Part shown: piece by piece, positions 8,223 through 17,527 of the stretch | How the letters are laid out: every line of letters starts with the position of its first letter | How positions within the stretch are numbered: the stretch's first letter is position 1 | Assembly (NCBI RefSeq): GCF_006861775.1 | Contig: NZ_VDGG01000011.1 | Span: forward strand, 1-64,000 | DNA from: Psychrobacillus soli | Lineage (GTDB): Bacteria; Bacillota; Bacilli; Bacillales_A; Planococcaceae | Length of the DNA: 64,000 nt | Direction: 5' to 3' | Notes under the pieces: model-generated | What the model saw: the letters and a program-made list of their open reading frames with translations, nothing else | The model's database searches: none | Told to the model about the DNA's origin: nothing | Position numbers and translations under genes: made by a program

Positions 8223-8849
8223 ATGGGGATTCATAAGTTTTTTATGAGCATGAATGATTTAGAAAGAATTATTCGAGCTCCTGGACGTTTCAAATTTGAA
8301 GAACATAATGTTGCGGCGCATTCTTGGAAAGTTTCCCAATATGCTATGTTTTTTGCTACAATAGAAGAAAACAACGGTGCCACGATCAATTGGAAATCGC
8401 TTTACGAGAAAACAATTAACCATGACTTTGCAGAAATATTCATCGGTGATATAAAAACACCAGTGAAACATGCCTCACCTGAATTAAAACAAATGCTTTC
8501 ACATGTGGAAGAAAAAATGATGGAAAACTTTATAAAAAATGAGATACCAGAAGAATTTCACACCGTGTTTTTTGACAGAATGAAAGAAGGAAAAGATGAA
8601 ACAATCGAAGGTAGATTATTGGAGCTTGCAGATAAACTAGACCAAGTATACGAAGCTTTTGCAGAATTACAACGTGGGAATACAGACGTTGAGTTTCTTA
8701 AAATGTATGAAAATGCCCTTCGAAAGATTTTTCATATACCTCTCCCAAAGAGTATTGCGTATTTTAAGGAAGTTATGCTTCAAGATATGATTGCTGAAAA
8801 ATCTGTTATAGATGTGAAAGCCCTCACGCTAAAGCTTTTAATAGAATAA
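8223..8849 (+). CDS. HD-domain phosphohydrolase, YfbR-like
   Basis: A 208-residue HD-superfamily protein. 'EEHNVAAHSW' (H33), 'NHDFAEIFIGDIKTPVKH' (H67-D68) and a later 'ELADKLDQVYEA' aspartate give the H...HD...D metal site of the YfbR 5'-deoxynucleotidase subgroup. The likely role is hydrolysis of nucleoside monophosphates or related compounds, inferred from family. ATG 8223 has AAAGGAGTG at ideal distance and starts with MGIHKFF; the frame upstream to 8190 lacks a site. Confidence 0.8.
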   Translation: MGIHKFFMSMNDLERIIRAPGRFKFEEHNVAAHSWKVSQYAMFFATIEENNGATINWKSLYEKTINHDFAEIFIGDIKTPVKHASPELKQMLSHVEEKMMENFIKNEIPEEFHTVFFDRMKEGKDETIEGRLLELADKLDQVYEAFAELQRGNTDVEFLKMYENALRKIFHIPLPKSIAYFKEVMLQDMIAEKSVIDVKALTLKLLIE

Positions 8850-8878
8850 AAATAATTTCCCACGAAAATGCGATATAT

Positions 8879-8900
8879 TGTATAATATAGTGTATAATAT
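8879..8900. promoter_or_regulatory. direct repeat of TGTATAATAT upstream of the GntR gene
   Basis: TGTATAATAT occurs at 8879-8888 and again at 8891-8900, 12 nt apart, about 40 nt before the GntR start. Both contain a perfect -10 hexamer TATAAT. They may be overlapping promoters or an autoregulatory operator, since GntR/FCD regulators often bind TGTATAC-type sites at their own promoters. Confidence 0.45.
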
Positions 8901-8937
8901 TATTGAACTATTAAGAAAATTGGGAGGAGGGTGTTGA

Positions 8938-9582
8938 ATGCCAATACCTGTTAATCATGCAAAACCTATTCGCACTACTGCTAAACTACATGCTTTCAAT
9001 CAGTTACAGCAATGGATTATTGATGGTACACTTCAACCTTTAGAAAAACTCAATGATATTGAGCTAGCACAAGCATTAGGGGTTAGTAGAACGCCGATTC
9101 GTGAATCATTGCAACTCTTAGAATCACAAGGTTTTGTATCTATGCAACCAGGTAGAGCTACACAAGTGTCAGCTGTCGAAACGGAGGATATTAATAATCT
9201 TCTACCTCCGTTAGCAGTTTTGCAAGCGCTTGCAGCTGAGCTTGCTATTCCAAAAATCGAGGAGACTACCCTGCAACTATTAGAAGAAAAAAACAAGCAA
9301 TTTGCGGAGGCTCTTTTTGCAAAAGAATTCACTACTGCACTAAAAGTAGATGAAGAGTTTCATCAGATCATCGTAGAAAGTGCGAATAACCCATACATAG
9401 ATTCTATGGTAGAAATGCTTCAAGCACATGTGCGTAGACTATTCTATTATGAAAAGATTATATTAAGAGAACAATCCATTGAACAGCATGCAGAAATTAT
9501 TCAACTTCTACGAGATAAAGATGCTAAAAAACTAGCAGAAACTATGCGTTCCAATTGGATTTATACTATTGAAGAATTTTAA
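8938..9582 (+). CDS. GntR family regulator, FCD subfamily
   Basis: A 214-residue transcription factor with an N-terminal winged helix-turn-helix (residues about 12-75, including 'ELAQALGVSRTPIRESLQLLESQGFV') and a C-terminal all-helical FCD ligand-binding domain. FCD metal-site residues are plausible at 'DEEFHQIIVES' and in the final 'HAEIIQLLRDKD'. Such proteins usually respond to carboxylic acids or amino-acid metabolites. ATG 8938 follows GGGAGGAGG. brnQ lies convergent, so the target is not evident. Confidence 0.88.
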   Translation: MPIPVNHAKPIRTTAKLHAFNQLQQWIIDGTLQPLEKLNDIELAQALGVSRTPIRESLQLLESQGFVSMQPGRATQVSAVETEDINNLLPPLAVLQALAAELAIPKIEETTLQLLEEKNKQFAEALFAKEFTTALKVDEEFHQIIVESANNPYIDSMVEMLQAHVRRLFYYEKIILREQSIEQHAEIIQLLRDKDAKKLAETMRSNWIYTIEEF

Positions 9583-9586
9583 AAAA

Positions 9587-9619
9587 GATTCATTCCCATT
9601 TATTTAACGGGAATGAATC
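9587..9619. terminator. bidirectional terminator between gntR-type gene and brnQ
   Basis: The perfect 11-bp stem GATTCATTCCC/GGGAATGAATC is flanked by A and T runs on both sides and serves the convergent genes. Confidence 0.9.
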
Positions 9620-9627
9620 TTTTTCTT

Positions 9628-10977
9628 TTAAGCAGTATGCACTCGTTGGAATCTTGCGATGACACCAGTAATAATCGTAACAATAATAAATGGAATCAAC
9701 CATCCTAAACCAACATCATAAAACGGTAAACTATTCTCATAAAACGATACAATCGGCTTCAACCATCCGTAATATTCAACGCCCAAAGAACCGCATAACG
9801 CTTTAAAACCATCAATAACACTTATTAAAAATGTCACGAACATAACACTGCCATATACAATTCTCGCATGATTAAAAAATGGAGAAAGAAACGTCAACAA
9901 GATAATGACAATTGCTAAAGGATATAACAACATTAAAACCGGAATCGAATAAGTAATAATATTAGATAACCCAAAGTTAGCAATAATACAAGTAAATACA
10001 CTAAAGAAAATAACCAATGTTTTGTAGCTAATTTTCGGCAATAATGTATGGAAATACTCCCCACATGCAGTAGTCAAACCAATACTAGTAGTCAAACATG
10101 CTAAGAAGATTACTATAGATAAAAGAACTGCTCCTAAAGAACCGAAATAATGCTCAGCAGCACTATTTAATACAGGTCCCCCATTATCAAACAAACCAAA
10201 AAGCCCTGTACTAGTTGCCCCTAAATAAGCAATACCTGCATAAATGACACCTAGGAAGAAAATTGCAACACCACCAGCTTTCGAGGTTGCTGTAATAATT
10301 CCTTTCGTTGAAGTAATACCCATTGATCGAATTGCAGTGATTACAATGATACCAAATACGAGGGACGCCAGTGCATCCATTGTGTTGTAACCTTCTGTAA
10401 ATCCAGTCATGAATGCTTTATCCACATAATTTCCTTGAGGTTGCTCAAATCCACCCATCGGTTTAATGAAAACAAATAATAGTAAAATAAATAAACCAAC
10501 GATAATCCCCGGCGCTAAATACTTTCCTACATTGTCCACAATTTTAGATGGATTTAGCGAGAATAGCATTGTTATCCCAAAGAAGAATATCGTGAAGATA
10601 AGTAATCCAATTTGTGCATATTCTGCACTTATAAAAGGCTGAATCCCTATTTCGTATGAAACTGCCCCCGTTCTTGGAAGTGCAAAGAACGGTCCGATTG
10701 TTAAGTACAATAAAGAAGTAAATACTACTGCAAATATTGGGTGCACCCTGTTTGATAAATCTTGTAAATTTTTACTGCCTGAAAAGCCCATTGCAAGTGT
10801 ACCTAGGAAAGGTAATCCTATCCCGGTTGCTAAAAAACCAAGAACTGCTGGCCATACGTTAGTACCAGCGTTTTGCCCTAAACTTGCTGGAAATATTAAG
10901 TTGCCTGCTCCAAAAAACAGTGCAAATAACATTACCCCGATAACAAGGTAATTGGAAAATGATATTTTCTTGTCCAT
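9628..10977 (-). CDS. brnQ: branched-chain amino acid transporter II carrier protein
   Basis: A Na+- or H+-coupled uptake system for leucine, isoleucine and valine: 449 residues, 12 hydrophobic spans. The N-terminal 'FALFFGAGNLIFPASLGQNAG' block is diagnostic of the LIVCS/BrnQ family, as is 'TTSIGLTTACGEYF' in the middle. The ATG follows an AGGAGGA site. It is transcribed alone and ends at a bidirectional terminator. A leader region of about 400 nt upstream carries direct repeats that may be regulatory; no T-box consensus was seen. Confidence 0.93.
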   Translation of the reverse strand: MDKKISFSNYLVIGVMLFALFFGAGNLIFPASLGQNAGTNVWPAVLGFLATGIGLPFLGTLAMGFSGSKNLQDLSNRVHPIFAVVFTSLLYLTIGPFFALPRTGAVSYEIGIQPFISAEYAQIGLLIFTIFFFGITMLFSLNPSKIVDNVGKYLAPGIIVGLFILLLFVFIKPMGGFEQPQGNYVDKAFMTGFTEGYNTMDALASLVFGIIVITAIRSMGITSTKGIITATSKAGGVAIFFLGVIYAGIAYLGATSTGLFGLFDNGGPVLNSAAEHYFGSLGAVLLSIVIFLACLTTSIGLTTACGEYFHTLLPKISYKTLVIFFSVFTCIIANFGLSNIITYSIPVLMLLYPLAIVIILLTFLSPFFNHARIVYGSVMFVTFLISVIDGFKALCGSLGVEYYGWLKPIVSFYENSLPFYDVGLGWLIPFIIVTIITGVIARFQRVHTA

Positions 10978-11383
10978 TCTTTGTTCCTCCTGTGATATAA
11001 GAAATAATCATTTCTCATTGTTTGTATAATTCCCTCTAAGATGAATGCTATGCAAATGATTTTCCTTCATCACTGCTGTATGCAATATATCAGACTTGAT
11101 AATACTATGTATTTTGCCAGAATGCAATATATTAATCGAAATTAATCGAACATTTATTTTATTGGAATAATATTCATTTTACTAAAAAAACGTAAGTGTC
11201 CTTTATATGTCTATAGTTTCCGGAATATTCAAATAAAAAATAGATAGTACAATATAGGAATAACAAGTAACTAAAAGTAACCGTTTGGATTTTTGCTTTA
11301 GGCGCACGCTTTATACAACTCACTACGACGCATTATCTCTAAATGTCGGCATACCTTACACTTTTTCATTTCCTAAACTAGAA
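10978..11383. other. long leader/intergenic region upstream of brnQ
   Basis: No gene was found in about 400 nt. Visible structure includes ATGCAATATAT at 11080-11090 and at 11122-11132 (42 nt apart, about four helical turns), and a perfect tandem repeat of ATTAATCGAA at 11131-11150. Around 11290-11315 lies a fragment resembling the palindromic elements at 284-500 and 20486-20628 (GGATTTT ... GCACGCTTT), perhaps a decayed copy. No T-box AGGGTGG motif is present on either strand. Confidence 0.5.
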
Positions 11384-11426
11384 AAAAGCTAACACTATAA
11401 GATAAGTTCTTAAAGTGTTAGCTTTT
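11384..11426. terminator. terminator at the end of the mrp operon
   Basis: The perfect 13-bp stem AAAAGCTAACACT/AGTGTTAGCTTTT continues as a T-run on the minus strand. It lies 10 nt after the mrpG stop codon. Confidence 0.88.
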
Positions 11427-11435
11427 CTACTTGTA

Positions 11436-11795
11436 CTATTTATCTTCGGGAAAAAGTAAGTCCTTTAACTCATCATCAGCCGAATTATCCGTAAGCTTTA
11501 CTCTACCTCGATAAGCTGCTCGAGTAATAAGATGCCCAGCTACAGGAGCCGTTAAGAAAACGAATACGATTCCGAGCAATAATCTTACACTGATAAAACC
11601 TTCATGCACCCAAAAATACACAAATGCACCAGTAAGAGATAATAATACGGCTAAAGTGGAACTTTTCGTTGCAGCATGTGATCTTGTATATACATCAGGT
11701 AAACGGATTATCCCGAATGCACTTACCACACTCATAATACTTCCGAGCAATATGAGCAATGCTGCTCCTAACTCAATCATCTGATTTAAGTTCAA
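11436..11795 (-). CDS. mrpG: Mrp Na+/H+ antiporter subunit G
   Basis: The smallest-end subunit of the hetero-oligomeric Mrp antiporter: about 119 residues with three membrane segments. The block 'GIIRLPDVYTRSHAATKSSTLA' is the MrpG/PhaG signature. The likely start is TTG 11795, 7 nt after AAGGGGG; the ATG at 11780, overlapping the mrpF stop, is the alternative. The frame is open to 11849 but that part lies inside mrpF. It is the last gene of the operon. Confidence 0.88.
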   Translation of the reverse strand: MNLNQMIELGAALLILLGSIMSVVSAFGIIRLPDVYTRSHAATKSSTLAVLLSLTGAFVYFWVHEGFISVRLLLGIVFVFLTAPVAGHLITRAAYRGRVKLTDNSADDELKDLLFPEDK

Positions 11796-12057
11796 CGATA
11801 ATCCCCCTTTCAACATACTTCGAAATGGCGATTGTACTGATGAAAGCAAGTATTCCTAATATGAGTATTGCCTCTAAAAAGGCTTTTGTTTTAAGCACGA
11901 TCGAGATGACTGCAATCATGGAGATCAAGTTAACCCCAATCATATCTAAAGCAACAGCGCGGTCTGGCATCGAAGGACCTATAATAATTCGAACTAAAGC
12001 TATTACAATAGAGATAGCAAATAAAGCCAGAGCTGTTAACAGTATCTTCTCCACCAT
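11773..12057 (-). CDS. mrpF: Mrp Na+/H+ antiporter subunit F
   Basis: A 94-residue protein with three hydrophobic segments. The motif 'RIIIGPSMPDRAVALDMIG' is diagnostic of MrpF/PhaF. The start overlaps the mrpE stop at 12057 and the end overlaps mrpG, which indicates translational coupling as in other mrp operons. It is required for assembly of the full complex in B. subtilis. Confidence 0.92.
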   Translation of the reverse strand: MVEKILLTALALFAISIVIALVRIIIGPSMPDRAVALDMIGVNLISMIAVISIVLKTKAFLEAILILGILAFISTIAISKYVERGIIVELKSDD

Positions 12058-12539
12058 TAGCGTGTCACCTCCATAATTGCTTTTTCAAACTTTGTAATGG
12101 ATCGTAAAACATCCGCTTTCGATTGTTCAATGTCCATTGCATGAATATAAAACATATCCCCTGCAGGATTCACTTCCATTACAACTGATCCCGGTGTTAA
12201 CGTGAGTAACATCGCAAGCGTTGTAATTTCCCAATCTCCACGCAGTTCTGTTTTATACGTGAAAATGCCTGGCTTTATCCTTAACTTTGGACTTAATATT
12301 TGCCTACTGATCAACACACTAGAAGCCGCTAGTTCCGTTATGAATATAAAAATTAGTTTAATTAGTGAGTATAATCTCCTTAAATAAAATTGCGTACCGA
12401 AAAATCGATGCATCAAGAAAATAATAACAATTCCAACGAGGAATCCACCGAAAAAGGTGGTAATTTTCAGTTCGTCCTCATCTTGTAGCAACATCCAAAG
12501 GAACGCTATAAATAAATTAAGTAAAAACTGTGCTGGCAT
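12057..12539 (-). CDS. mrpE: Mrp Na+/H+ antiporter subunit E
   Basis: A 160-residue membrane protein. The N-terminal two segments, the 'ELAASSVLISRQILSPKLRIKPGIFTY' linker and the 'TLTPGSVVMEVNPAGDMFYIHAMD' block are typical of MrpE/PhaE. The ATG at 12539 follows a GGGAGAGGG-type site and lies 19 nt after mrpD. It is part of the seven-gene operon. Confidence 0.92.
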   Translation of the reverse strand: MPAQFLLNLFIAFLWMLLQDEDELKITTFFGGFLVGIVIIFLMHRFFGTQFYLRRLYSLIKLIFIFITELAASSVLISRQILSPKLRIKPGIFTYKTELRGDWEITTLAMLLTLTPGSVVMEVNPAGDMFYIHAMDIEQSKADVLRSITKFEKAIMEVTR

Positions 12540-12558
12540 CTGTCATCACCCTCTCCCA

Positions 12559-14046
12559 TTACTTATTTCCACCTAATACTGCTTCAATATAAACAGAAGG
12601 TTTGGATAGTACATATGCCGCATCACTTACATATTCCGATATAAATTCTGCACCAAGCCCCAAGGAAGCCGTTCCAACACCAAGCAGCACGATAGGTATA
12701 ATCATTCCTTTTTTCAGTGGCACCTCATCTTCTGTGCTAATAATTGTTTCTCCGAAAATAGAATTTAAGAAAATACGAAGGAGTGAGTACAACACCACGA
12801 TGCTTGATAAAAACGCAAGTGCTAATAGAACGTAAGATCCCGACTCGATTGCACCTTGACCTACCAATACTTTTCCTACAAACCCACTAAGTGGTGGTAT
12901 ACCAGCAAGGGAACAAGTCACGACAAACACCATCCAACCAAATAATGGATAGTTACGTATTAGTCCACTTATTTCATCAATTTTCGTTTTTCCAGTCAAC
13001 ACAATCATCGTGCCAACTATTAGAAATAGCATCGCTTTTGCAATCATGTCATGAATAACGTAATAGATAGATCCTTCTAACGATGTCTGTGTAGCAACTG
13101 CTAAACCGACTAGTATAAATCCGACCGCAATGACTACATTATAGGATGCGATTAACCGAACATCTTTATAGGCAATCGCTCCAATACACCCTACGACTAA
13201 CGTAACTCCAGCCATTATTCCGATTAAAGTATGTGTAATGGAAGGCTCATGATAAAAAATTAAGGTAAACGTCCGGAATAGAGCATAAATACCTACTTTC
13301 GTTAACAATGCACCAAATAATGCAGCAACTGCTGTTGGGGGCACACTATAAGAACCAGGTAGCCAGAAAAACAATAGCAACCCTGCTTTTAAACTAAAAA
13401 CGATTAAAAAGAGAATACTAATAGTTGTAAGTAATGGCCCTTGACCTGCTTCTGCTACTCTCTCCGATACATGGGCCATGTTTAACGTACCAATAGTACC
13501 GTATAAATAAGCAAGCGCGACTAAGAAAAACCAGGAAGACAGCACATTAATAATGACATACTTGATCGATTCTCTTAACTGAGCTTTCTTTCCTCCTAAC
13601 GTTATTAACACGTAAGAAGCGAGAAGCATTACTTCAAAACAGACGAACAAGTTGAACAAATCACCTGTTAAAAATGATCCATTAACGCCAGCTACTAAAA
13701 ATAACACGAATGGATAAAAGAACATTTTCTCATGACTTTCTCCAATCGAAGAGAAAGCATAGATCAAACAAATCGCAGTTACAATACTAGCCGTCAATAC
13801 AAATAACATGGCAAACGAATCTGCTACAAAAAGAATACCAAAAGGAGGTACCCAACCACCAAAGTCTAGTCGTATGATTCCTTCTGCTTGTACCTTATTT
13901 AAAATATATAAACTGATTCCAGCTAAACTTATCATCGTCACTAAACTAATTACACGTTGTGTTTTCACATATGGACGAAGGAACACAAGAATAACCCCAA
14001 CTATAATGGGGATAATTAAAGGCAAAACAATTATATTATTCATCAC
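12559..14046 (-). CDS. mrpD: Mrp Na+/H+ antiporter subunit D
   Basis: A 495-residue NuoN/NuoM-like proton-translocating subunit with about 14 membrane spans. 'GDLFNLFVCFEVMLLASYVLI' carries the conserved membrane glutamate (E-V-M) and 'KAGLLLFFWLPGSYSVPPTAVAALFGALLTKVGIYALFR' contains the key lysines of the antiporter family. The start overlaps the mrpC stop by about 11 nt. Two consecutive ATG codons (14046 and 14043) are possible starts. Confidence 0.94.
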   Translation of the reverse strand: MMNNIIVLPLIIPIIVGVILVFLRPYVKTQRVISLVTMISLAGISLYILNKVQAEGIIRLDFGGWVPPFGILFVADSFAMLFVLTASIVTAICLIYAFSSIGESHEKMFFYPFVLFLVAGVNGSFLTGDLFNLFVCFEVMLLASYVLITLGGKKAQLRESIKYVIINVLSSWFFLVALAYLYGTIGTLNMAHVSERVAEAGQGPLLTTISILFLIVFSLKAGLLLFFWLPGSYSVPPTAVAALFGALLTKVGIYALFRTFTLIFYHEPSITHTLIGIMAGVTLVVGCIGAIAYKDVRLIASYNVVIAVGFILVGLAVATQTSLEGSIYYVIHDMIAKAMLFLIVGTMIVLTGKTKIDEISGLIRNYPLFGWMVFVVTCSLAGIPPLSGFVGKVLVGQGAIESGSYVLLALAFLSSIVVLYSLLRIFLNSIFGETIISTEDEVPLKKGMIIPIVLLGVGTASLGLGAEFISEYVSDAAYVLSKPSVYIEAVLGGNK

Positions 14047-14374
14047 TTGTCCCTCTCAATGCATCGAGATCATCTGCACCAATATCTTGATACGCGCGAT
14101 ACGCAAGGACAAGAATAAATGCTGTTACTGCAAAACTAATAACGATTGCAGTTAAGATTAATGCTTGCGGAAGTGCATCGGTATAAGGTGCATCTGCTTC
14201 TTTCAACAACGGAACATTCCCCGTCTTCAATCCCCCCATCGTTAAGATGAGCAAATGAACCGCATGGGAAAGTACCGCAGTTCCTAAAATTACTCTTATA
14301 ATATTTCGAGAGAGGATTAGATACGTAGCCACGGCAACTAGTATTCCGATTAGTAGTACAATTAACGTCTCCAT
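14036..14374 (-). CDS. mrpC: Mrp Na+/H+ antiporter subunit C
   Basis: A 112-residue homologue of NuoK with three membrane helices. The 'RVILGTAVLSHAVHLLILTMGG' and 'ADPLPQALILTAIVISFAVTAF'-like region (here DALPQALILTAIVISFAVTA) is characteristic. The start lies 3 nt after mrpB and the end overlaps mrpD. It forms part of the membrane core of the antiporter. Confidence 0.92.
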   Translation of the reverse strand: METLIVLLIGILVAVATYLILSRNIIRVILGTAVLSHAVHLLILTMGGLKTGNVPLLKEADAPYTDALPQALILTAIVISFAVTAFILVLAYRAYQDIGADDLDALRGTSDE

Positions 14375-14377
14375 AGT

Positions 14378-14809
14378 CTATTCATCCTCACTTATACTTA
14401 AAATTATTGTTACCACTACTCCAACTACAGCAAGTGCTACTCCCGCTTCAAAGATGGTGACGGTCGTTAGCTCTGTTTTACCGAAGACCGGCAAATCAAA
14501 ATAAGCAAATGTTTGCGACATAAATGGGACGCCGAATATAAGTGAACCAAATCCTGTAACCGTTGCTAATAGAACACCAAAAGCGGCAACGAGCTTAAAA
14601 TCGAGCGGAAGACTTCTTTGAACGGTTTCAATATCATTCGATAAATATAAAAGCACAATCGCAGAAGCTAATACTAATCCGCCGATAAACCCACCACCAG
14701 GTGTATTATGACCGGAGAGGAACAAATACACGCCAAATGTTAAAATAATAAATACAACAATTCTTGTTACTGTACGCAAGATGACATCATTTATTTTCAA
14801 TGTTTTCAT
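14378..14809 (-). CDS. mrpB: Mrp Na+/H+ antiporter subunit B
   Basis: A 143-residue subunit with four membrane spans. 'SGHNTPGGGFIGGLVLASAIVLLYLS' is the signature of MrpB (PF04039-type). The start lies inside the 3' end of mrpA (overlap 23 nt), so translation is likely coupled. The operon keeps the canonical order A to G. Confidence 0.93.
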   Translation of the reverse strand: MKTLKINDVILRTVTRIVVFIILTFGVYLFLSGHNTPGGGFIGGLVLASAIVLLYLSNDIETVQRSLPLDFKLVAAFGVLLATVTGFGSLIFGVPFMSQTFAYFDLPVFGKTELTTVTIFEAGVALAVVGVVVTIILSISEDE

Positions 14810-17198
14810 CCTCCTTTTTCGCTCTTAGCTTAATCATCGTATAAACCCCTAAGCCAGCTATAAAGAGAACAACCACTTCAAGCATCGTATCAAAACCACG
14901 GAAATCACCTAGAATAGCGTTTACGATATTTGCACCGCCAGCTAATTCATAGGCATCCTCAAAGAATGTAGAAATTGATTCAAACCGTTCGTAATTTAAT
15001 ACTGCTAGTGCTACTAATACAACAACCGCCCCAACACTGATTGAAATAACGGCATTGATTAACTTCGTTTTAGAAGAAACCGCCTCCTTTTTCCAATCCG
15101 GTAAATAAGAAAAAGCTAAAAGGAATAATACCGTCGTGACGGATTCTACTACTAATTGTGTTAACGCTAAATCTGGCGCTCGGAAAATAACAAAGAAGAT
15201 GGCAATAGAATATCCTAAAACTCCATTGAGCAAAGTTGCCGTCATACGAGACTTCGAAAATAACATGGCAATCGCTGCAATTACCATCACTCCGACTAAA
15301 ATAACTTCAAAAGTCTGTATCGGTGCGTCCATTGATAGAGCAGATGAAAATGCACCCGAATAAAAGAAGAAACCGCCTACCGTTAATATAAAGAAAATAT
15401 AAATATAGACTAAATAATCTCTTAGAAGACCTGACATATATTTATTCGTTAAAACAGTAGACTTACTTTCTGCCAACGATAGAAAGTTATTATATAATGC
15501 GTTAAATGTGTATCTAGAAGATAATAACCCATAAACTGGCTTCCACTTTTTAAGCAGTCGATATAATAATCCTCCAACTAAAATAACACCAATTGTCATA
15601 AGTAATTCCGGTTTTACCCCGTGCCAAGCATATATGTCAGGAGTAAGATTCGCTGGATCTCCAAACGTAGGATAAATACTCCCCATTGCAGGTTTTAATA
15701 TATAAGCTCCTAGCAGATTAGGAAAGAAGAAAATACCAACAACGAATACACTTAAAATCAATGGGGAAATCAGCATCCCCATTGGCGCTTCATGAAGTGG
15801 CTTATCCAATTTTTCCGGTTGAACGGGTCCAAGAAATGTTTTAAAAATGATAATCATACAATAAACGAATGTTAATACACTCGCTACCCACGCAACAATA
15901 GGGAAAACAATTCCAAATGACTGCAAAGAAAATACTTCTGCATTCATAATTTGCACAGTCGCCGCAAAAAACATTTCCTTACTTAAAAATCCATTAAACA
16001 GTGGCATTCCAGCCATCGACAAACTGCCAATGACGCCTACGGTAAACGTAAATGGCATAAAGGTCATTAATCCACCTAAGCGCCTAATATCCCGTGTCCC
16101 TAGCTCATGATCGACAATCCCAACGACCATAAATAGAGCCCCTTTAAATGTGGAATGATTGATCAGATGAAATAAAGCTGCAAATGTAGCCTGTGTATAT
16201 AAAATAGAATCCTCCGAATACCCGAACTGCAATGCGATGGACCCAAGTCCCAATAAACTCATAATTAGACCGAGCTGGCTGACAGTAGAAAAAGCTAATA
16301 ATGCTTTTAAATCTGTTTGACGAACGGCATTAAACGATCCCCAAAACAATGTGATCATACCAACACCACTCACCGTCCAAAACCAAATCTGATCTCCACC
16401 AAAAACTGGTGTAAAACGAGCAACTAAATAAATCCCAGCTTTCACCATCGTCGCGGAGTGTAAATATGCACTAACTGGTGTAGGTGCCTCCATTGCGTCT
16501 GGCAACCAAATATGAAAAGGGAACTGAGCAGACTTAGTGAATGCTCCAAGCAATATTAAAATCATTGCAGGTATAAATAATGCGTGGTCTGTAAAGTCCC
16601 CTATACTTGCTATAATTTCACGTATACTAAAGGAACCAGTCATATTGTGAAGCATTATAAAACCTATGAGCATCGCAATCCCACCACCTACCGTGATAAG
16701 CATTGCCTTTTGCGCACCAAGCCTCGATGCCTTACGATGATTCCAAAATGCTATTAATAGGAAAGAAGACACACTTGTTAATTCCCAAAACACATATAAT
16801 ACCATTAGGTTATCGGAAAAAACGACACCGAGCATGGCACCCATAAATAGTAGAAGATAGCAATAGAAATGTTGGAGTGATTCTTTCGTAGAAAGATAAT
16901 AAATAGAATAGAGAATAACTAAACTACCTACACCGGTAATAAGTAATCCCAATATCATACTTAAACCGTCTAAATAAGTAGTGAAATTAATATTTAATGA
17001 GGGAATCCAATTATATGTATGGATATATGTTTTACCACCTGCTACCGAGGGAATCAGCATAGCAAGCATAACAAATAACGTAATAGGCACTAACATGACA
17101 AGCCATCCGATATGCATATATTTGAAACGCCTATAGATGAATGGCACGAATGCGGCTATTATAAAAGGAAGAATAATAGCGAAAGTAACTGAAAACAA
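14787..17198 (-). CDS. mrpA: Mrp Na+/H+ antiporter subunit A
   Basis: The largest subunit: a fusion of a NuoL-like antiporter module (residues about 1-500, with 'FWELTSVSSFLLIAFWNHRK' and 'FTKSAQFPFHIWLPDAMEAPTPVSAYLHSATMVKAG') and C-terminal MbhD/MbhE-like helices. It exports Na+ against H+ uptake and supports alkali and salt tolerance. The frame extends to TTG 17219, but that codon lies across the Shine-Dalgarno; TTG 17198, 6 nt after GGAGG, is the better start and gives 803 residues. It is the first gene of the operon. Confidence 0.94.
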   Translation of the reverse strand: MFSVTFAIILPFIIAAFVPFIYRRFKYMHIGWLVMLVPITLFVMLAMLIPSVAGGKTYIHTYNWIPSLNINFTTYLDGLSMILGLLITGVGSLVILYSIYYLSTKESLQHFYCYLLLFMGAMLGVVFSDNLMVLYVFWELTSVSSFLLIAFWNHRKASRLGAQKAMLITVGGGIAMLIGFIMLHNMTGSFSIREIIASIGDFTDHALFIPAMILILLGAFTKSAQFPFHIWLPDAMEAPTPVSAYLHSATMVKAGIYLVARFTPVFGGDQIWFWTVSGVGMITLFWGSFNAVRQTDLKALLAFSTVSQLGLIMSLLGLGSIALQFGYSEDSILYTQATFAALFHLINHSTFKGALFMVVGIVDHELGTRDIRRLGGLMTFMPFTFTVGVIGSLSMAGMPLFNGFLSKEMFFAATVQIMNAEVFSLQSFGIVFPIVAWVASVLTFVYCMIIIFKTFLGPVQPEKLDKPLHEAPMGMLISPLILSVFVVGIFFFPNLLGAYILKPAMGSIYPTFGDPANLTPDIYAWHGVKPELLMTIGVILVGGLLYRLLKKWKPVYGLLSSRYTFNALYNNFLSLAESKSTVLTNKYMSGLLRDYLVYIYIFFILTVGGFFFYSGAFSSALSMDAPIQTFEVILVGVMVIAAIAMLFSKSRMTATLLNGVLGYSIAIFFVIFRAPDLALTQLVVESVTTVLFLLAFSYLPDWKKEAVSSKTKLINAVISISVGAVVVLVALAVLNYERFESISTFFEDAYELAGGANIVNAILGDFRGFDTMLEVVVLFIAGLGVYTMIKLRAKKEDENIENK

Positions 17199-17527
17199 AT
17201 TGTAGCCTCCTATTTCCAAAACATGTTTTGTGAATGTTGGATTTTGTAAGAATTATTTCATTTGAAAGGGATACTTGACTATCCCAGTAACTAGTAGCAT
17301 AATAGGAATCCATATGAGGTCATTATGTACTTTAGAAGAATTTGAGGTGTTTACCATTGCCTGATTGAGCGAAAAGCAATTCGTTTGCTTTTCTATTACG
17401 TGATGCACATACTCTATAATTATACACGAAAGACGTAATCACTGCACTTCAAGTGATTATTAACATAATTTTGAATAGATCATGCATGAAGATAGATTAA
17501 ATTAATAAAATCGAGGTGTAGACAACC
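17199..17527. other. divergent regulatory region between mrpA and the Usp-like gene
   Basis: About 330 nt without a gene. A good plus-strand promoter is TTGACT (17276-17281), 17 nt, CATAAT (17299-17304), which would give a leader of over 200 nt for the Usp-like gene. Inside that leader an A/T-rich hairpin (AAAAGCAA/TTGCTTTT around 17372-17394) is visible. A minus-strand promoter for mrpA could not be fixed. Confidence 0.45.

Noticed and set aside
10978-11383. T-box upstream of brnQ
   Set aside because: No AGGGTGG motif, no terminator with adjoining antiterminator and no specifier loop on the minus strand.
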